The notes beneath the pieces were generated by a model. That model was not told the origin of the DNA, searched no databases, and worked only from the letters and a program-made list of their open reading frames with translations. Below, piece after piece: positions 1-7,990 of a stretch of 64,000 nucleotides of DNA. The DNA is from Bog-950 sp964631835 (lineage in GTDB: Bacteria > Bacteroidota > Bacteroidia > Chitinophagales > LD1), in NCBI GenBank assembly GCA_964631835.1, contig CAZWAD010000005.1, positions 1-64,000 on the forward strand. The letters run 5' to 3'. Within the stretch, counting starts at the first letter, position 1; the number at the start of each line of letters is the position of its first letter. The position numbers and the translations under genes were made by a program.

Positions 1-133
1 CTTTTTTTTCGGTAAGTTCGTTTTTGCCGTATTCGTTCAGTCGTTCTTCAACATTTGAGGGTTGCAAACCTTCGGGGTATGTATTTAGCAGTTGTTGAAT
101 TTCGGAAAGGGCAATAAGTGATGATTCATTCAT
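1..133 (-). CDS. Cation-transporting P-type ATPase, N-terminal fragment
   Basis: Only the first 44 codons lie in the window; the gene runs off the left edge. The peptide begins MNESSLIALSEIQQLL and continues with EGLQPSNVEERLNEYGKNEL, which matches the N-terminal domain of cation-pumping P2-type ATPases (the 'GLs..ev..Rl..yG.NeL' pattern). The catalytic DKTG region is outside, so ion specificity cannot be judged. The ATG shares its A with the TAA stop of the upstream membrane protease gene, so the two are probably translationally coupled. The assignment rests on a short domain only. Confidence 0.72.
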   Translation of the reverse strand, partial: MNESSLIALSEIQQLLNTYPEGLQPSNVEERLNEYGKNELTEKK

Positions 134-1224
134 TATACAGTTTGACTATTGATTGCTTCTTTTACCATGATGTATTCCAGAATGTTTTCAAGGTCTAACA
201 CTCCGATAAATTCATGTTTATCATAAACAAACGCCAATGAATTTTTGCCCGCTATCATAACCGGATATACTTCTTCTAATGATTGATTGGCATTTAACCG
301 AATTGGCTCCTTATCTGCAACAGAATGCAGAATGGTTTGCTTTCCGTTATCTGAAAGCGCTTTTATTATTTGGTCTCTGCCAAGCGTAGCAACGGGTTGC
401 TGGTTAGCTGTTACCACAAAATTTTTGCATTGCCCGTTGAGCAATTTATTTACGGCAGTTTCGATGGTGTCGTTTTCTTCGATGGTCTCGTATTTTTTCA
501 TCAGGATGTCTTTTACCATAATGCCTTTCATCATAAATCCGGCTTTAGTCATTTCGGCTTCAGCTTGTGCGCCAAGGATGATAAACACACCAATGAAAAT
601 TAAAAACGGATTGGAAAAGAAACCTAAAAAAATAAACCCTAATGCCAGCAGTTGCCCGATTCGTGCAGCTACTGTGGTGGCAGTATGCCGTTGCATTTTT
701 AATGATAACAAAGCTCTTAGAACTCTGCCGCCATCCATCGGAAAGGCAGGGATTAAATTAAATACAGCCAACCAAATATTTACTATGAAAAAGTTCAAAA
801 AGAAGTTACTTCCGTTTACGCCATTCATAAGCAGAATAGTTAGTTCATTAGCGGCAGGCATGGTAATAAACAAGGCAGTTATACCGGCTAAAGCAATATT
901 TACAGCCGGACCTGCAATAGCTACTACAAATTCCTGCATGGGTTTTTCGGGCATTCTTTCTAAACGGGCTAAACCGCCAATGGGTAAAATGGTGATGTCC
1001 TGAGTTTTGATGCCGTATCTTTTTGCAGCGAGTGCATGACCGAGTTCGTGCAAAAAAACCGTTACAAAAATGCTCAATACAAAAAGCACCATCCAACCTA
1101 TTCTTTCGGCATCATGTCCTGCGCGGTAATTACTATATATGATATAGACAATGAGTATGGAGAATGTCCAGTGGATGAATACTCCAATGCCTGCAATGTT
1201 TCCGAGTTTGAATGAACCTTTCAT
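133..1224 (-). CDS. Site-2 protease family membrane metalloprotease with CBS domains (M50)
   Basis: Intramembrane zinc protease of 363 residues. Several hydrophobic segments fill the first 230 residues. The zinc motif HELGH is at residues 59-63, and the second conserved motif, NLIPAFPMDGGR, supplies the Asp ligand near residue 164. A pair of CBS domains occupies about 235-355, as in SpoIVFB-like proteases whose activity responds to adenine nucleotides. The natural substrate is unknown. The gene overlaps by one base with a P-type ATPase gene downstream, suggesting a shared job at the inner membrane. The remnant of a phosphate transporter lies just upstream. Family assignment is secure; physiological role is not. 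Confidence 0.93.
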   Translation of the reverse strand: MKGSFKLGNIAGIGVFIHWTFSILIVYIIYSNYRAGHDAERIGWMVLFVLSIFVTVFLHELGHALAAKRYGIKTQDITILPIGGLARLERMPEKPMQEFVVAIAGPAVNIALAGITALFITMPAANELTILLMNGVNGSNFFLNFFIVNIWLAVFNLIPAFPMDGGRVLRALLSLKMQRHTATTVAARIGQLLALGFIFLGFFSNPFLIFIGVFIILGAQAEAEMTKAGFMMKGIMVKDILMKKYETIEENDTIETAVNKLLNGQCKNFVVTANQQPVATLGRDQIIKALSDNGKQTILHSVADKEPIRLNANQSLEEVYPVMIAGKNSLAFVYDKHEFIGVLDLENILEYIMVKEAINSQTV

Positions 1225-1230
1225 AAAGGT

Positions 1231-1783
1231 TTATTTTGAGTTAGTTAATGTTTCAGTGCCTAAATTAGTTAATGCCAGCAAAAGCGATTTCTTGCAAGAT
1301 TGCAGTTCTCGATGCACATTCATCAGGGTAGATGCTTCCACTTCATTGAGTTGATTGTTTTTGAGTTTTGTAAACACCTCTGATTTTTATTTCTCTTCCT
1401 GTGCCAATGCCTCATTTAATATTTGCTCAATTTCAGCATTGATATTTTGCTGTCAGACAAACTAAGTAATTGATTTAGCAACTTGTCAAACTCCACCCAT
1501 TCATTGCGTAAAATGGTGCATTGCTTATGTAAAATATCATTGGCGGAGGATTCAAATTCTTTTAGGTTGTGATGAATATTTTTGATGGCTTTGGCTGCAA
1601 AAATTGATTACTCCGTCAAAAATTGATTTGAATAAACTTTGAGTTTTGCGCTTAAGAAACAGTTTTAGTGACCTGCCCGAAACATTTTTCAGCACGGATT
1701 CCAATTAGCTCATTCCGTAAAGGAACAAACCAAGCCCGGCTAAAAATTTCCATGTTTCTAAATTCTTTATTACCTGAGTTCAT
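1231..1783 (-). pseudogene. Decayed Na+/phosphate cotransporter (NptA/PhoU-like), internally deleted
   Basis: No single frame is open, but reading the minus strand across frames gives both ends of an Na/Pi-cotransporter. The N-terminal part reads GLGLFLYGMS, then an in-frame stop, then LESVLKNVSGRSLKLFLKR. The C-terminal PhoU-like part reads FAAKAIKNIHHNLKEFESSA, later NAEIEQILNEALAQEEK in another frame, and VEASTLMNVHRELQSCKKSL in the last. The whole membrane core between them, several hundred residues in intact relatives, is missing. At least two frameshifts and two stops are present, so the locus is dead. The best start is the ATG at 1783. It sits 6 bp before the intact site-2 protease gene. 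Confidence 0.8.
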
Positions 1784-1857
1784 TTTTATAATTTCCGTTC
1801 AGCTCTCAATCCTTCAAATTTTTATAGGTTTCGGACGTAATTCTTTCCCTTTCACAA

Positions 1858-2889
1858 TTAATAAAATTGTTGTGTTATACCTAAACTCTTATTAGTCTGA
1901 ATGATGGAATCTGTCGCACCCATGTTACTTTCGGTTAATGCACGGATAGCATCCACCGTATCCGGTATAACGATGGCTTGGTTATCTACCATGTAAGCAT
2001 AATAAAGTTCATCGCCTTTTACAGTAATCATATCCTCCCAAACGGCAACTTCATACATATCGCCAAAAGGTCTGTTTCGAGTCAGCATCAACTCCTTAAT
2101 AGAATTGATGGCATGGAATCCTTCGGAATGTTTTACAAAGGCAATTCGTGAAGATTTGCGAAATGCTTCAATTACTTCTTCTGCCGAAGTTGGGCGTGTC
2201 AGCTTAACGTTCCAATAATGGATGTGTGCAAGTGTTTGAGGCACTTTTGCGGCAACCGTGACCACATCTAAATCAGGAATCACCGTTTGTGCATCGGGTG
2301 CCTGGTGGCTTGGGATTTTAGGTTCAAGGACAATCGTATTCATAATTCCGCCCTGGTCACTTTCCCAAGGGTCGGTAGCTCTTCTCATTAAAGTGCCGCG
2401 GGCATATTGCAGAAGTCCCGCTTGTTTGAGCGTATGCAGGGTTCTTACAATAGATGTCGTATTACATGAAACCACACGGGTGCATTCACTGTTGAGGGCT
2501 GTGTCGTAACTTACTTCCGCAACAAAGGAATGGTTTGTAATAGAATGCTTTTCGCCACCCTGCAAAATGTATTTCACCCCTGCCATTTTGTATTTGGCAA
2601 TGTTAGCCGCCCCGAATTTCTTGGGCGTGCAATCTACCACCACATCACAACCGGATAGCATGTCTTCCAACAAACCGCTCACTTCAATTCCATTTTCTTG
2701 CATGAGCGTAAGTGCCGCGGCATCCGCAGAAAAAACTTTGTATTTTTTTTTCAAAGCCATTTTAATTCGCCAGTCATTCGATACATCGCAAACTCCAACA
2801 AGTTCCATATCAGTTTGTAATAAAACGGCATCGGCTACCCGTTTTCCTATTACGCCATATCCATTTACAGCGACTCTTGTTTTTTTCAT
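1858..2889 (-). CDS. gap: Type II (archaeal-type) glyceraldehyde-3-phosphate dehydrogenase
   Basis: Phosphorylating GAPDH of the archaeal class, 343 residues, the usual length for that class. The Rossmann start VAVNGYGVIGKRVADAV, the catalytic Cys in VVSCNTT (about residue 142) and the DPWESDQGGIMNTIVLEP segment resemble archaeal enzymes and not the bacterial GapA type, which has an ASCTTN active site. Such enzymes convert glyceraldehyde-3-phosphate, phosphate and NAD(P)+ to 1,3-bisphosphoglycerate. Type II GAPDH is uncommon in bacteria, so lateral acquisition is plausible. No other glycolytic gene is nearby. Whether it replaces or adds to a type I enzyme cannot be told from this window. Confidence 0.88.
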   Translation of the reverse strand: MKKTRVAVNGYGVIGKRVADAVLLQTDMELVGVCDVSNDWRIKMALKKKYKVFSADAAALTLMQENGIEVSGLLEDMLSGCDVVVDCTPKKFGAANIAKYKMAGVKYILQGGEKHSITNHSFVAEVSYDTALNSECTRVVSCNTTSIVRTLHTLKQAGLLQYARGTLMRRATDPWESDQGGIMNTIVLEPKIPSHQAPDAQTVIPDLDVVTVAAKVPQTLAHIHYWNVKLTRPTSAEEVIEAFRKSSRIAFVKHSEGFHAINSIKELMLTRNRPFGDMYEVAVWEDMITVKGDELYYAYMVDNQAIVIPDTVDAIRALTESNMGATDSIIQTNKSLGITQQFY

Positions 2890-2941
2890 GTTTGTAATTA
2901 GTTTACGGAACTATAAAGTAATTGGTGAAGTGATAGTTTCA

Positions 2942-3205
2942 TCATTTGTGCATGGTATTAGTATATAGGGAATGCGTAGAGTAAATTACATCTTCATTTC
3001 GACCCCAGTACAGGTTCCCATTTCTCACAATAAACCTTTTAAATCGCTTGGGTTCTGCAAATCGGCTGTAATATCCTCCCAATTTTGAGAATGCTTTAGT
3101 GAAGTCAAGTTCCTTTTCCGTTCCATCATTAAAAGTAACACGTAATGTTTTATCGTGCATAAACTTGGCTTTAACCACGCTAATTACTTTTGGTGTCTTC
3201 TTCAT
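2942..3205 (-). CDS. DUF2442 domain protein
   Basis: 87-residue protein. The pattern 'V..vkakf.hdktLrVtFnDGtekelDF' followed by '..FaepkrFkrfivrnGnlyWg.nedv.y' fits DUF2442, a small beta-rich family often paired with DUF4160 and sometimes discussed as toxin-antitoxin-like. No DUF4160 partner is recognisable here. The upstream small ORF overlaps it by four bases but does not look like that partner. Function unknown. Confidence 0.8.
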   Translation of the reverse strand: MKKTPKVISVVKAKFMHDKTLRVTFNDGTEKELDFTKAFSKLGGYYSRFAEPKRFKRFIVRNGNLYWGRNEDVIYSTHSLYTNTMHK

Positions 3206-3432
3206 ATCTCTATCGGCTTTAAAGTGGAAATTTCGGTGACTTTAAACACCTCTTTTTGGTCCGGATTGACCTCCTGATTTCGGAGCGGTTTGACCACCAT
3301 AACGGCATTGTTGAGCGGATAAGATTGAGCCCATAATGTTTGTAGTGCACCTTGTGCGCATAAAACAAACAACATGGCCAACAACCGAATCACAATGGCT
3401 AAAGTAAGACAAATACTATCGCTCATATGCAA
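3202..3432 (-). CDS. Possible small membrane-anchored ORF, unknown
   Basis: 76-codon ORF with a hydrophobic N-terminus (residues 8-30) that could be a signal peptide or membrane anchor. It is followed by a short basic/acidic tail. Its stop overlaps the start of the DUF2442 gene as ATGA, the arrangement of coupled genes and the main reason for listing it. No family recognised. It may be a remnant or a chance ORF. Confidence 0.3.
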   Translation of the reverse strand: MHMSDSICLTLAIVIRLLAMLFVLCAQGALQTLWAQSYPLNNAVMVVKPLRNQEVNPDQKEVFKVTEISTLKPIEI

Positions 3433-3473
3433 GGTATCAGAAAGAAAAAAATCAGTTAATTGACGAGTGCTTC

Positions 3474-3692
3474 ATGCAGTACCGTCAAAAAGTGTTTGCG
3501 CATTTACGAGCGCGGGCAACTGCAATGGTCGACATTGAGCAGATGAGCGACTCTTCACTGACCATTTATTTTTGCCCCGATGAATACCGTGAACCTTGCC
3601 CCCGTGCGCCAACGCTCATCGCAATTTTCCCGGAGATGGAGAAAGCGCTAAAGCGCAGAGGAGGAACCCGCACCAAACAACCGGAGAAATAA
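3474..3692 (+). CDS. Hypothetical short ORF
   Basis: 72-codon ORF, rich in Arg and Cys, ending in a basic KRRGGTRTKQPEK tail. It is divergent from the minus-strand pair to its left. No family, signal peptide or convincing promoter is seen. It is kept because the surrounding stretch has no other gene and the internal sequence is not obviously low-complexity. Could be spurious. Confidence 0.25.
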   Translation: MQYRQKVFAHLRARATAMVDIEQMSDSSLTIYFCPDEYREPCPRAPTLIAIFPEMEKALKRRGGTRTKQPEK

Positions 3693-4064
3693 GTAGGAGA
3701 TAATTGCAAATGAATGATTCTTGTATCTCATAATTCAAGTAATTAGTATGGCTAAATTGGGTTTGGTGTAAGATAATACTGTGGTTAAGCGTATTAAGTA
3801 CTTTTCAACTTTTGAAACTTCCATTTAAACTATGATTTCACCTTATTTAAAGGTACACTATTATAGTAAAAGTTAACTATATTTTCATTACAAGGCCATT
3901 TGTGTCACTGTGTTGTTTCCTTCAGTCGATAAAAAGTTCCTCGTTCCTATTAACTTAAACCTCAGGAATGCATCGGCAACCAATTTTAATTATTTGAATC
4001 CTACAATGTACAACCCCCCAACCCGATTGAAACAATCCGAAAACGTTGTTCTTTTCTTAAAGCA
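3693..4064. other. Non-coding stretch beside the integrase
   Basis: AT-rich sequence between a doubtful small ORF and the 3' end of the integrase. No RNA gene, hairpin terminator or copy of the ssrA 3' end (a possible attachment site) was found in it. Short ORFs entering the integrase on the opposite strand look like shadows. Confidence 0.5.
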
Positions 4065-5303
4065 TTACCAATTTGATTTAATCGCCAATTTTTGGCCAAG
4101 TCGTTCCATGTCCTCTCCTAATTTTTTATCAAGCAATTTAGCGTAATGCTGTGTGGTAGTAATATGTCTATGGCCTAACATAGAGGAAACACTCTCGATT
4201 GGAACGCCATTGTTGAGTGTAATGGTTGTTGCGAAAGTATGTCGGGCTATATGACAGGTGAGATGTTTTTGTATATTACATAGTTCCGCAAGTTCTTTGA
4301 GATATTTATTCATCTTTTGATTGCTTATTACACGGAATATTCTCTCATCACCGCTTTTGGTTTCAAATCCGGGACAATACTTTCGTACCAACCCCAGAGG
4401 TGTTTTCAATAATGGTACGTTGCTCTTTATATTGGTCTTTTGCCGTCTGGTTCTTATCCAAAAATATCCGTTCTCTTTTTTAAGATTTTGAAGAGTTAGA
4501 TTTTTGATGTCGATATAGGACAGGCCAGTGAAACAGCTAAAAATAAAAATGTCTCTTACGTTAGAAAGTTTGTTTGGAGGTAAATCAACTTCCATGATCC
4601 GCTCAATTTCGCCTTCACTGAGAAAATCTCTGATAACCTCCTCGTATTTTATTTTGAACTTTTGAAATGGATCTTTATCTGTATAACCATGCGCCAATGC
4701 TGCTTTGAAAACTGTTTTAAAAGTACGAATGTGTTTCATTGTTGTATTATGACAAGACTGGGCTTCAGTTTTAAGATAGAACTCAAAGTCCTCAATAAAT
4801 CGCAAATCGATTCGATTAAATTTAATGTCACTCAAGAAATATTTTTTATGCAGAAAATTTTCAAGGTGCTTTTTGGTACACTTATATTTAAAAACGGTTG
4901 CTTTCGTATTGTTGGGCCCGCCCAATAATCTTTTTCTTTCTATCAGCCGGTCAAAAGAAGAAAGTAGTTTAAAACTATTATCCGAATCATCCATCTGATT
5001 TCCAGTAAGTTTTTGCCGGATGACATTTAAGTCGCAATCCAAATTCCGCTGAATTAACTGCTGATAAATTTCCTGTGCACGCTGGCGATACTGATTGGTC
5101 AAATGAAGCACATATCCTCTATCCTTGTGCTTGTGGTTTAATGACTGATCCTTTTCACTCCAGCAGTTTTTTCTAAGTTCATAACTAAGCGCAATATCGG
5201 TCCGCATACCTGCCATTGTCATTCTCATGTATAAAACATACCGGTCTTTGCTACCTGATTTTAGCTTTGGATAAAACCTGATTTTTAAAGGATGCAATTC
5301 CAT
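4065..5303 (-). CDS. Tyrosine-type site-specific recombinase (Bacteroidota integrase)
   Basis: Integrase of 412 residues from the ATG at 5303. A longer reading exists, but its extra 19 residues do not match the family's N-terminus, whereas MELHPLKIRFYPK does. An arm-binding domain (1-90) and a SAM-like core-binding domain (105-215) precede the catalytic domain (225-405). Catalytic residues visible are K289 (RRQKT), H351-x-x-R354 (HIAR), H378 (MLGHRH) and the nucleophile Y387 (QHYAKL). The first arginine is a serine (TGLSYID, S262), as in IntDOT-type enzymes of Bacteroidota mobile elements. It lies next to ssrA, a common island target, but no att duplication was found. Probably an island relic. 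Confidence 0.92.
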   Translation of the reverse strand: MELHPLKIRFYPKLKSGSKDRYVLYMRMTMAGMRTDIALSYELRKNCWSEKDQSLNHKHKDRGYVLHLTNQYRQRAQEIYQQLIQRNLDCDLNVIRQKLTGNQMDDSDNSFKLLSSFDRLIERKRLLGGPNNTKATVFKYKCTKKHLENFLHKKYFLSDIKFNRIDLRFIEDFEFYLKTEAQSCHNTTMKHIRTFKTVFKAALAHGYTDKDPFQKFKIKYEEVIRDFLSEGEIERIMEVDLPPNKLSNVRDIFIFSCFTGLSYIDIKNLTLQNLKKENGYFWIRTRRQKTNIKSNVPLLKTPLGLVRKYCPGFETKSGDERIFRVISNQKMNKYLKELAELCNIQKHLTCHIARHTFATTITLNNGVPIESVSSMLGHRHITTTQHYAKLLDKKLGEDMERLGQKLAIKSNW

Positions 5304-5487
5304 GATGCTCAGTTTTATTAACAAAATTAGCAGTGTGAATGCCGGGCTGGTAGCGCACATCAGCGCATTGTCGCATAAAACAGCGTAAGGATTAGCGGAA
5401 GGAATTTATGTGGGAAAATCACGCTCGATTTACGCTCGCTAAAGGTGCGTTTCGATGCGCTTTTTTGCGCTCTCCCAAAATAAAAAA

Positions 5488-5512
5488 CCCGCCAAGACTC
5501 AATGCTGGCGGG
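5488..5512 (-). terminator. Rho-independent terminator of ssrA
   Basis: Inverted repeat CCCGCCA / TGGCGGG with an 11-nt loop, flanked by A-runs on one side and T-runs on the other. It sits 37 bp beyond the tmRNA 3' end in its direction of transcription and between it and the integrase start. Being symmetrical, it may also stop transcription from the other side. Confidence 0.8.
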
Positions 5513-5549
5513 CTTTTTCGGTATATTGCGTTTATTTGTAATATAGCTC

Positions 5550-5917
5550 TGGTGGACCTGGTGGGAATCGAACCCACGTCCGGATAAGTTGACTGTAGAC
5601 TTTCTACATGCTTAGTTGCTTATTGGTTTTCGTAAACCGGCAGGATAAGTAACCCTCCAACCTGTTTCTTACATCCGTTGTTCATACACCGTAAAGAGGA
5701 TGAATCTTTAGGGGTACGTCACCAGGTTTTGGTTGCTGTTGCGCTGTGTATGGTGCCTCAAGCGCAGAGCAAATGGTTGTTAATCTCTAAGATTAAGCAG
5801 CCATGGCGTAAGAATATTCGCCATTTAAAAACTATTGCATAATGGATTAGCGTGGTATCATACACCCACGGCATGCGGGTTTACCTTCAAGGCTTCCCGT
5901 CAATTCCAGTCAGGCCC
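5550..5917 (-). ncRNA. ssrA: tmRNA (ssrA), one-piece, tag GEYSYAMAA
   Basis: Transfer-messenger RNA that rescues stalled ribosomes. The 3' end reads as a tRNA-like T arm plus AGGTCCACCA with encoded CCA. The 5' end GGGCCTGACTGGAATTGACG pairs with it (GGGCCTG/CAGGTCC, one G-U), giving 368 nt in one piece. The tag frame at 5822-5793 reads GGC GAA TAT TCT TAC GCC ATG GCT GCT TAA, that is GEYSYAMAA with a hydrophobic degradation end. A Bacteroidota-type -7 box lies upstream and a hairpin terminator downstream. The 3' end is a classic integration target and an integrase gene is adjacent. Confidence 0.96.
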
Positions 5918-5936
5918 GTAATTTCAAAGAACAGGG

Positions 5937-5944
5937 CAAAGATA
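5937..5944 (-). promoter_or_regulatory. -7 promoter box for ssrA (TATCTTTG)
   Basis: On the minus strand TATCTTTG matches the Bacteroidota -7 consensus TAnnTTTG, 19 bases before the mature 5' end of the tmRNA. This leaves a short precursor leader. No clear -33 TTG at the ideal distance was found. Confidence 0.5.
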
Positions 5945-6007
5945 GCAAACCTGTTGCCAACGGCTTCGTAAAAGCAATTCTGACAGGTTTAATTTTACAT
6001 TAGCCCC

Positions 6008-7210
6008 ATGAAAATCGGTATTTTACGCGAAGAAAAGTTCCCCCGCGAATCGCGCGTTCCCCTTACTCCTTCGCAATGCAAGTTCCTGATGGAGCGCAAC
6101 CCCGATATAGAGGTTATTGTTCAGCCCTGTAAATACCGTTGCTTTACCAACGAAGAATTTCAATACCAGGGAGTAAAACTTTCGGAAGATGTTTCCGGCT
6201 GCGACTTTCTTCTCGGGGTAAAGGAAGTACCGGTTGCCGCCATGCTGAATAACAAAACTTACCTGCTCTTTTCGCACGTGATTAAAAAGCAGAAGAGGAA
6301 TAAGAAAATGCTTCAGGCTATGCTGCAAAAGAACATCCGCCTGATTGATTATGAGTGTTTGAAAGATAAAAAAGGCAAGCGCATAATAGCTTTCGGACGC
6401 TGGGCGGGAATTGTGGGTGCTTATCATGCTTTGCGAATGATTGGTTTCCGAACCTCCCGGTTCCGCCTCCGGCAACTGATAGACTGCCTCAACTTTGCCG
6501 AAGCTCAAAAGGAATTGGAGAAACTCGATTTACCCAATTGGAAAATTGTACTTACCGGAACCGGCAGAGTGAGCGAAGGCGTTTCATTTATGTTCGATAT
6601 GGCGGGCATTAAAAGAGTTTCGCCTTACAACTTTTGCTATAATGAGTTTGATGAGGCTGTTTATACCCAACTCACTTCAGCGGATATGTATTACAAAGAA
6701 GGAGAGGAGAAGTTTAACTCTGAAAATTACCACGCTCATCCCGAAGAATACAAGTCTTCTTTCTATCATTTTACCAAGGCAGCCGATGTAATGGTGAACG
6801 GCATTTATTGGGACAATCGTATTCCGGTATTCTTCACCAAAGAGCAGATGAAGGAAAAAGATTTCCGCATAAAAATCATTTCGGACATTACCTGCGATGT
6901 AGCTCCCGACTCTTCCATCCCCTCCACCCTTTATGCCTCCTCCATTGCCGACCCTTATTATGGCTATAATGCACAAACAGGTGAATTGACTCAAACTTTC
7001 CAGGAAGACTCCATTGATGTAATGGCTATTGACAACCTGCCCAACGAGCTTCCCCGCGATGCCTCCGAAGATTTCGGGAATATGATTATGACCCGCATCA
7101 TTCCCGAGTTATATAAAGCCGGCAAATCGGAAATGATTCAACAGGCAACCATCACCCAAAACGGCAAACTGACCGCACCTTATTCGTATCTGAGCGATTA
7201 TGTAGCCTGA
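6008..7210 (+). CDS. NAD(P)-dependent oxidoreductase, alanine dehydrogenase / saccharopine dehydrogenase type
   Basis: 400-residue cytosolic enzyme. The N-terminus KIGILREEKFPRESRVPLTP is the AlaDh/PNT N-terminal domain shared by alanine dehydrogenase, transhydrogenase and lysine-forming saccharopine dehydrogenase. A FGRWAGIVGAYHALRMIG segment at about 130 and a nucleotide-binding fold with VLTGTGRVSEG at about 180 follow. The later ISDITCDVAPDSSIPSTL region is typical of the saccharopine-type members. Substrate cannot be fixed from sequence; lysine/saccharopine metabolism is the best guess. It precedes the succinate dehydrogenase operon by 87 bp with no terminator between, but functional connection is doubtful. 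Confidence 0.78.
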   Translation: MKIGILREEKFPRESRVPLTPSQCKFLMERNPDIEVIVQPCKYRCFTNEEFQYQGVKLSEDVSGCDFLLGVKEVPVAAMLNNKTYLLFSHVIKKQKRNKKMLQAMLQKNIRLIDYECLKDKKGKRIIAFGRWAGIVGAYHALRMIGFRTSRFRLRQLIDCLNFAEAQKELEKLDLPNWKIVLTGTGRVSEGVSFMFDMAGIKRVSPYNFCYNEFDEAVYTQLTSADMYYKEGEEKFNSENYHAHPEEYKSSFYHFTKAADVMVNGIYWDNRIPVFFTKEQMKEKDFRIKIISDITCDVAPDSSIPSTLYASSIADPYYGYNAQTGELTQTFQEDSIDVMAIDNLPNELPRDASEDFGNMIMTRIIPELYKAGKSEMIQQATITQNGKLTAPYSYLSDYVA

Positions 7211-7297
7211 ACATTGCCGCTGCGTTCAAAAATTGTTTCCCAAAAGCTTCCATTTTTAACTTCGCGCCATAATTTAGCCGCGCTTAAAAAAACAGCA

Positions 7298-7966
7298 ATG
7301 AATAATTCAGTCTTGTTCAGAAGTTCTATAGGAAAGAAAGTGGTGATGTCTTTAACGGGGCTCTTTCTTATCACTTTCCTCATCGTTCATGCCTCCATTA
7401 ACAGCATGATTTGGTTTAACGATGGCGGGGAAACCTTTCTTTTTTATGCTCATTTTATGGGAACCAACCTCATTATCCGCACCATCGAAATCGGTTTGTT
7501 TGCCGGCTTGATTCTTCACATTATTGACGGGCTTCTTCTCTGGAAACAAAACCGCGATGCACGCCCGGTGAAATATGCTTACAATGTTCCGCCCGAAAAA
7601 ACAAAGTGGTATAGCCGCAGCATGGGGCTTCTCGGCACTTTGATTCTTTTCTTTTTAATTGTTCACCTTAGGAACTACTGGGGACCAAACCGCCTGAACC
7701 AGTTTACAACAGGAGAGGAGCTTAATCTGTTTGAACTGATGCAGGAACATTTCAGCAGTGCCGGAATGGTGCTGTTTTATCTGGCGGGGTGCTTCTCTCT
7801 CTTCTGGCATTTGCTCCATGGCTTTAAAAGCGCGTTTCAAAGTTTGGGAATAAACAATTTGAAATACAACAAAGGCATTGAACTGGCGGGAATTGCCTTC
7901 TCGGTAGTTATTTCAATTGTGTTTGCGCTGATGCCGGTAAGTTTTTATTTCGGGTGGATTCAATAA
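7298..7966 (+). CDS. sdhC: Succinate dehydrogenase cytochrome b subunit
   Basis: Membrane anchor of complex II, about 222 residues from the ATG at 7298. An upstream in-frame extension lacks family similarity, and the family start MNNSVLFRSSIGKKVVMSLT matches well. Five hydrophobic helices carry the His residues (FLIVHASIN, LILHIIDG, LIVHLRNYW, FWHLLHGF) that bind b-type haem in the single-subunit cytochrome b558 family. It passes electrons from the iron-sulfur subunit to menaquinone. It is first in a sdhC-sdhA-sdhB operon with 24 bp and 11 bp gaps. Confidence 0.93.
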   Translation: MNNSVLFRSSIGKKVVMSLTGLFLITFLIVHASINSMIWFNDGGETFLFYAHFMGTNLIIRTIEIGLFAGLILHIIDGLLLWKQNRDARPVKYAYNVPPEKTKWYSRSMGLLGTLILFFLIVHLRNYWGPNRLNQFTTGEELNLFELMQEHFSSAGMVLFYLAGCFSLFWHLLHGFKSAFQSLGINNLKYNKGIELAGIAFSVVISIVFALMPVSFYFGWIQ

Positions 7967-7990
7967 CTATAAACCATTAACTTTTTTCAA

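Noticed and set aside
4065..5912. Complete island between ssrA and another att site
   Set aside because: No duplicate of the ssrA end found in the window; the ssrA terminator is in place.
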